A stretch of DNA of 64,000 nucleotides from Mycobacterium sp. (lineage in GTDB: Bacteria; Actinomycetota; Actinomycetes; Mycobacteriales; Mycobacteriaceae), in assembly GCF_029961025.1 (NCBI RefSeq), contig NZ_JASBVP010000006.1, positions 276,067 to 340,066 of the forward strand, in the 5' to 3' direction. The first letter of the stretch is position 1; every line of letters begins with the position of its first letter. Shown here piece by piece: positions 61,921 through 64,000 of the stretch. The notes under the pieces were generated by a model. The model was not told where the DNA came from. It was given only the letters and a program-made list of their open reading frames with translations, and made no database searches. The translations under genes were made by a program, and so were the position numbers.

Positions 61921-62205
61921 ATGGCGAAGAGAAGCGCTAAGGATTACGAAGAGATGAGCCGCGCTGTTGAATCTGGCGCGTACACCGTGCGCGGCCCGAT
62001 GGAGTTCGGCGCCACGCTACGCATGGGCCGCCCCATCAAAGGCACCCCGACGGCGGGTAAGACGCCGGGAGTGACTGTCCGGCTCCCCACTTCTCTGCGT
62101 GTCGAGATCGAACACCGGGTGAAGGCCGGGGAATCCCGCTCAGAGTCAGAACTGATCCGTCAGGCAGTCGTGGAATACCTCGAACGCCACCCAGGCTGTC
62201 GCTGA
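61921..62205 (+). CDS. ribbon-helix-helix antitoxin
   Basis: A 94-residue protein whose C-terminal half is a ribbon-helix-helix DNA-binding domain (VTVRLPTSLRVEIEHRVKAGESRSESELIRQAVVEYLER). The N-terminal 45 residues (YEEMSRAVESGAYTVRGPMEFG) would bind the toxin. ATG 61921 lies 2 nt after the toxin stop and has GAGAGGAAATCTGA as ribosome site. Toxin-first order recalls BrnTA. The two operator palindromes upstream of the toxin fit a dimer-of-dimers RHH repressor. Confidence 0.82.
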   Translation: MAKRSAKDYEEMSRAVESGAYTVRGPMEFGATLRMGRPIKGTPTAGKTPGVTVRLPTSLRVEIEHRVKAGESRSESELIRQAVVEYLERHPGCR

Positions 62206-62244
62206 CGCACGATGCCACGGAACGCGCCTCCAATGTCACCTAGC

Positions 62245-63934
62245 CCGGATTTTGCGGTAGGGCCTGGAGAGAGGTGATTAGGTGGGCATTGCCGCTCGGG
62301 TCGAGTGCGGTGGAGGTCGGTCAAGCTCGCGTGCTGCAATGTGGTTGAGCCGATTAACCCTCGACGGGTTGTGGGTGGGTCGATTCACGGCGTGCTGTAT
62401 CAGCATCGCTGAGCGGAAACAGCGTTCAACTACCTCGGGGGTGTCGCCGAGGGGCCCCTGTGGGTGGTGTGGGTTTGTTTAGCCGGGGACTGCGACCCAT
62501 CCGGGTAGTCGGGTGAACGCGGTGAGCAGGTCGATGGCCCAGGGCCAGTTGGCGCCCAGCCGCAGTGTGGTGCGCCGCGCCGAGCGCACCAGCACCCCGG
62601 CGGTGTGCAGCAGGGTGTAGCGCAGCCGTTTGGGCTCGGCACTGGCCAGCGCACCATCCAGGCAGAGCGTTTTGGTCCAGGCGAGCAAGTCGGCGGCGAT
62701 GAGCACCACCATCAGCCACGCGTTGGTGATGGCGAAGTCATGGGAGGGCAGGTTGGCCAGCCCGGTGTCCTTCAGGTCGCGGATGGCGCATTCCATGCGG
62801 CCACGGCCACGGTAGAGCGCCTCCAGGTAGGCCAGGTCTGCATCGGGCAGGTCGGTGACAAACAGCTGGTAGCGGTAACCGTCGAGGTCGGTGAAGCGCA
62901 GTTGCGCGCCCGGGTGGGGTTGTTCGCGGCGCACCAGCATCCGGGTGCCGGGCGGCCAGCCCGACAACGAGACCAGGTCGGTGATCTCGGCCACCTCACC
63001 GGTGTCGCGAACCTCGCTGGCATCGGCGGAGATCGTTGACTGCCAGCGTGATCGCGGCAGGGCGAGGATCACCTCGGCACGGGCCGCGGGCATCGGGACC
63101 CCACCGATGAACCGCACACCCCGGCTGCGGCACGCCGCGGCCAGCTCGTGGCTGGTGCCCCCGGCGTCGGTGCGACAGATCACCTGCTGGTGCGCGGGGT
63201 CCACCGGCAGCTGCGCCAGCGCCGCCTCCAACACGCTGAGGTGGTCGCCGGCAGTACCCGAACCCGCATTGCCCGGCCGTAGCAGCCCGGCCAGCGCCTC
63301 CCCAGTGGCGTCTAGGACCGCCAACAGCGGATAAAACCCGAACCCGCGCTTATAGGTCGGCGCCGCATAGTGCTTGTCGGAATCGGCCTCGATGAGTACC
63401 CCGTCGATATCGATGACATACCAGCCCGGATCGGCCCCGGTTGCCCAGGCCGCGGCACGCGCGGCGGCGCGGGCGGTTTGGATGCGGGCCAGCGCGTCGG
63501 TGTCGACGGCCTCCAAGGTTCGCCATGCCGTGGCCACCGAAGCCACCTGACCGAACAGGTCGGGCTGATCAGCCAGCACCCGCAGGTCGCTGATCGCCGT
63601 CGCGCCGTCGCCGATCGCCACCGCCAGGTCGGTCAGCACCCGGCCCCGGTCATGGCCGCGGCGGCGCTTCTTCGTCGGTGCCATCGCCGCTGACAACCCC
63701 TCAGTCAGTCCCAGCCCGTCGGCCAGCTCGCACAACAATCGCGTGCCCGCGTGCGCCACGACACCCCGTCCGCCTGTAGTTACCACCAGACCCGGACGGC
63801 CAGCTGTAGTCTTCACCTCGGAAGTGCCCTTCTGCTGTTGGAACTGTTACGGTTAGCAACTACAGTTTCCCTTGCAACAGAAAGGCTTTCCGTTATCTAC
63901 ACGCCGTGTCACCCACAACTACTGCAAAATCCTG
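62245..63934. mobile_element. IS1380-family insertion sequence
   Basis: About 1.69 kb, bounded by inverted repeats TAGCCCGGATTTTGCGGTAG (left, 62241) and TAGCCAGGATTTTGCAGTAG (right, complement, ending 63938), matching at 18 of 20 bases. The flanking tetramers are CTAG and CTAA, so the 4-bp target duplication expected for the family has one mismatch. The exact ends are uncertain by a few bases. Confidence 0.8.
62479..63816 (-). CDS. IS1380-family transposase
   Basis: A 445-residue DDE transposase of the IS1380 family. Catalytic acids lie in YVIDIDGVLIEADSDK (first Asp), ICRTDAGGTSHELAAACR (second Asp) and LYRGRGRMECAIRDLKDTGL (Glu). The N-terminus (PGLVVTTGGRGVVAHAGTRLL) is typical. The start is a GTG at 63816; in-frame alternatives exist. 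The frame is intact with no interruption, so the element may be functional. Confidence 0.92.
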   Translation of the reverse strand: MKTTAGRPGLVVTTGGRGVVAHAGTRLLCELADGLGLTEGLSAAMAPTKKRRRGHDRGRVLTDLAVAIGDGATAISDLRVLADQPDLFGQVASVATAWRTLEAVDTDALARIQTARAAARAAAWATGADPGWYVIDIDGVLIEADSDKHYAAPTYKRGFGFYPLLAVLDATGEALAGLLRPGNAGSGTAGDHLSVLEAALAQLPVDPAHQQVICRTDAGGTSHELAAACRSRGVRFIGGVPMPAARAEVILALPRSRWQSTISADASEVRDTGEVAEITDLVSLSGWPPGTRMLVRREQPHPGAQLRFTDLDGYRYQLFVTDLPDADLAYLEALYRGRGRMECAIRDLKDTGLANLPSHDFAITNAWLMVVLIAADLLAWTKTLCLDGALASAEPKRLRYTLLHTAGVLVRSARRTTLRLGANWPWAIDLLTAFTRLPGWVAVPG

Positions 63935-64000
63935 GCTAACGCGCTGGTGGCGTCCCAGGAGCGGTGTAAAAGTGGCCTGACGTAGGCTTCGCTCGCTTAT

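Noticed and set aside
1..64000. CRISPR arrays, rRNA genes, PE/PPE genes
   Set aside because: No regular repeat-spacer pattern, no rRNA sequence and no PE/PPE motif was found in the window.

Overview
The window is high-GC actinobacterial DNA from a slow-growing Mycobacterium related to, but clearly distinct from, the M. tuberculosis complex. Most chromosomal genes can be matched one for one to the H37Rv run Rv2715 to Rv2667 (reversed here) and to Rv2318 to Rv2314c. Protein identity is high but not complete. Several genes I remember between those markers in H37Rv are absent: sthA, Rv2707-2705c, Rv2690c, one arsenic-type pump plus an ABC set, Rv2675c, Rv2670c and Rv2668. These comparisons come from memory, not from a search.

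Layout. 1-35.7 kb is core backbone: alpha/beta hydrolase and PAC2 protein, ideR and sigB, sigA, ppgK, suhB, cei, dut, the potassium-uptake regulators ceoB/ceoC, an RNA methyltransferase, an ArsB/NhaD-type antiporter, dxs, RNase D, echA15, the coproporphyrin-dependent haem genes hemE-hemY-hemQ, msrB, aftC, a lipoprotein hydrolase, ribD-like, a GNAT, an alkylguanine methyltransferase and clpC2. 35.9-38.6 kb carries an alanine/sodium symporter and an NAD formate dehydrogenase. 38.8-41.2 kb is a small secreted DUF732 gene cut in two by a complete 1,987-bp IS1634-family element with a 6-bp target duplication.

41.22-51.91 kb is a 10.7-kb integrative element in the 3' end of a tRNA-Val(GAC) gene, bounded by 58-bp att repeats. 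It is related to the phiRv1/phiRv2 prophage-like elements (integrase, Xis, DUF2742-like and DUF3631-like proteins, WhiB-like protein). It differs in carrying a second tyrosine recombinase in an opposing operon at the tRNA end, paired arm-type repeats at both ends, and three repeat arrays that could be a replication origin. I see no capsid or tail genes. A tRNA cluster (Val, Cys, Gly, Val) follows, then a 13E12-family HNH protein, the uspABC amino-sugar importer and the tldD/tldE protease pair.

60.4-64 kb is a decaying island. It starts with a truncated tRNA-Met, then holds two toxin-antitoxin loci in which both antitoxins are intact and both toxins are broken (an internal deletion of a PIN toxin; a 13-bp tandem duplication in the other). 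It ends with an IS1380-family element. The second TA locus has a recognisable promoter whose -35 and -10 hexamers lie inside two palindromic operator sites, and it probably gives a leaderless mRNA.
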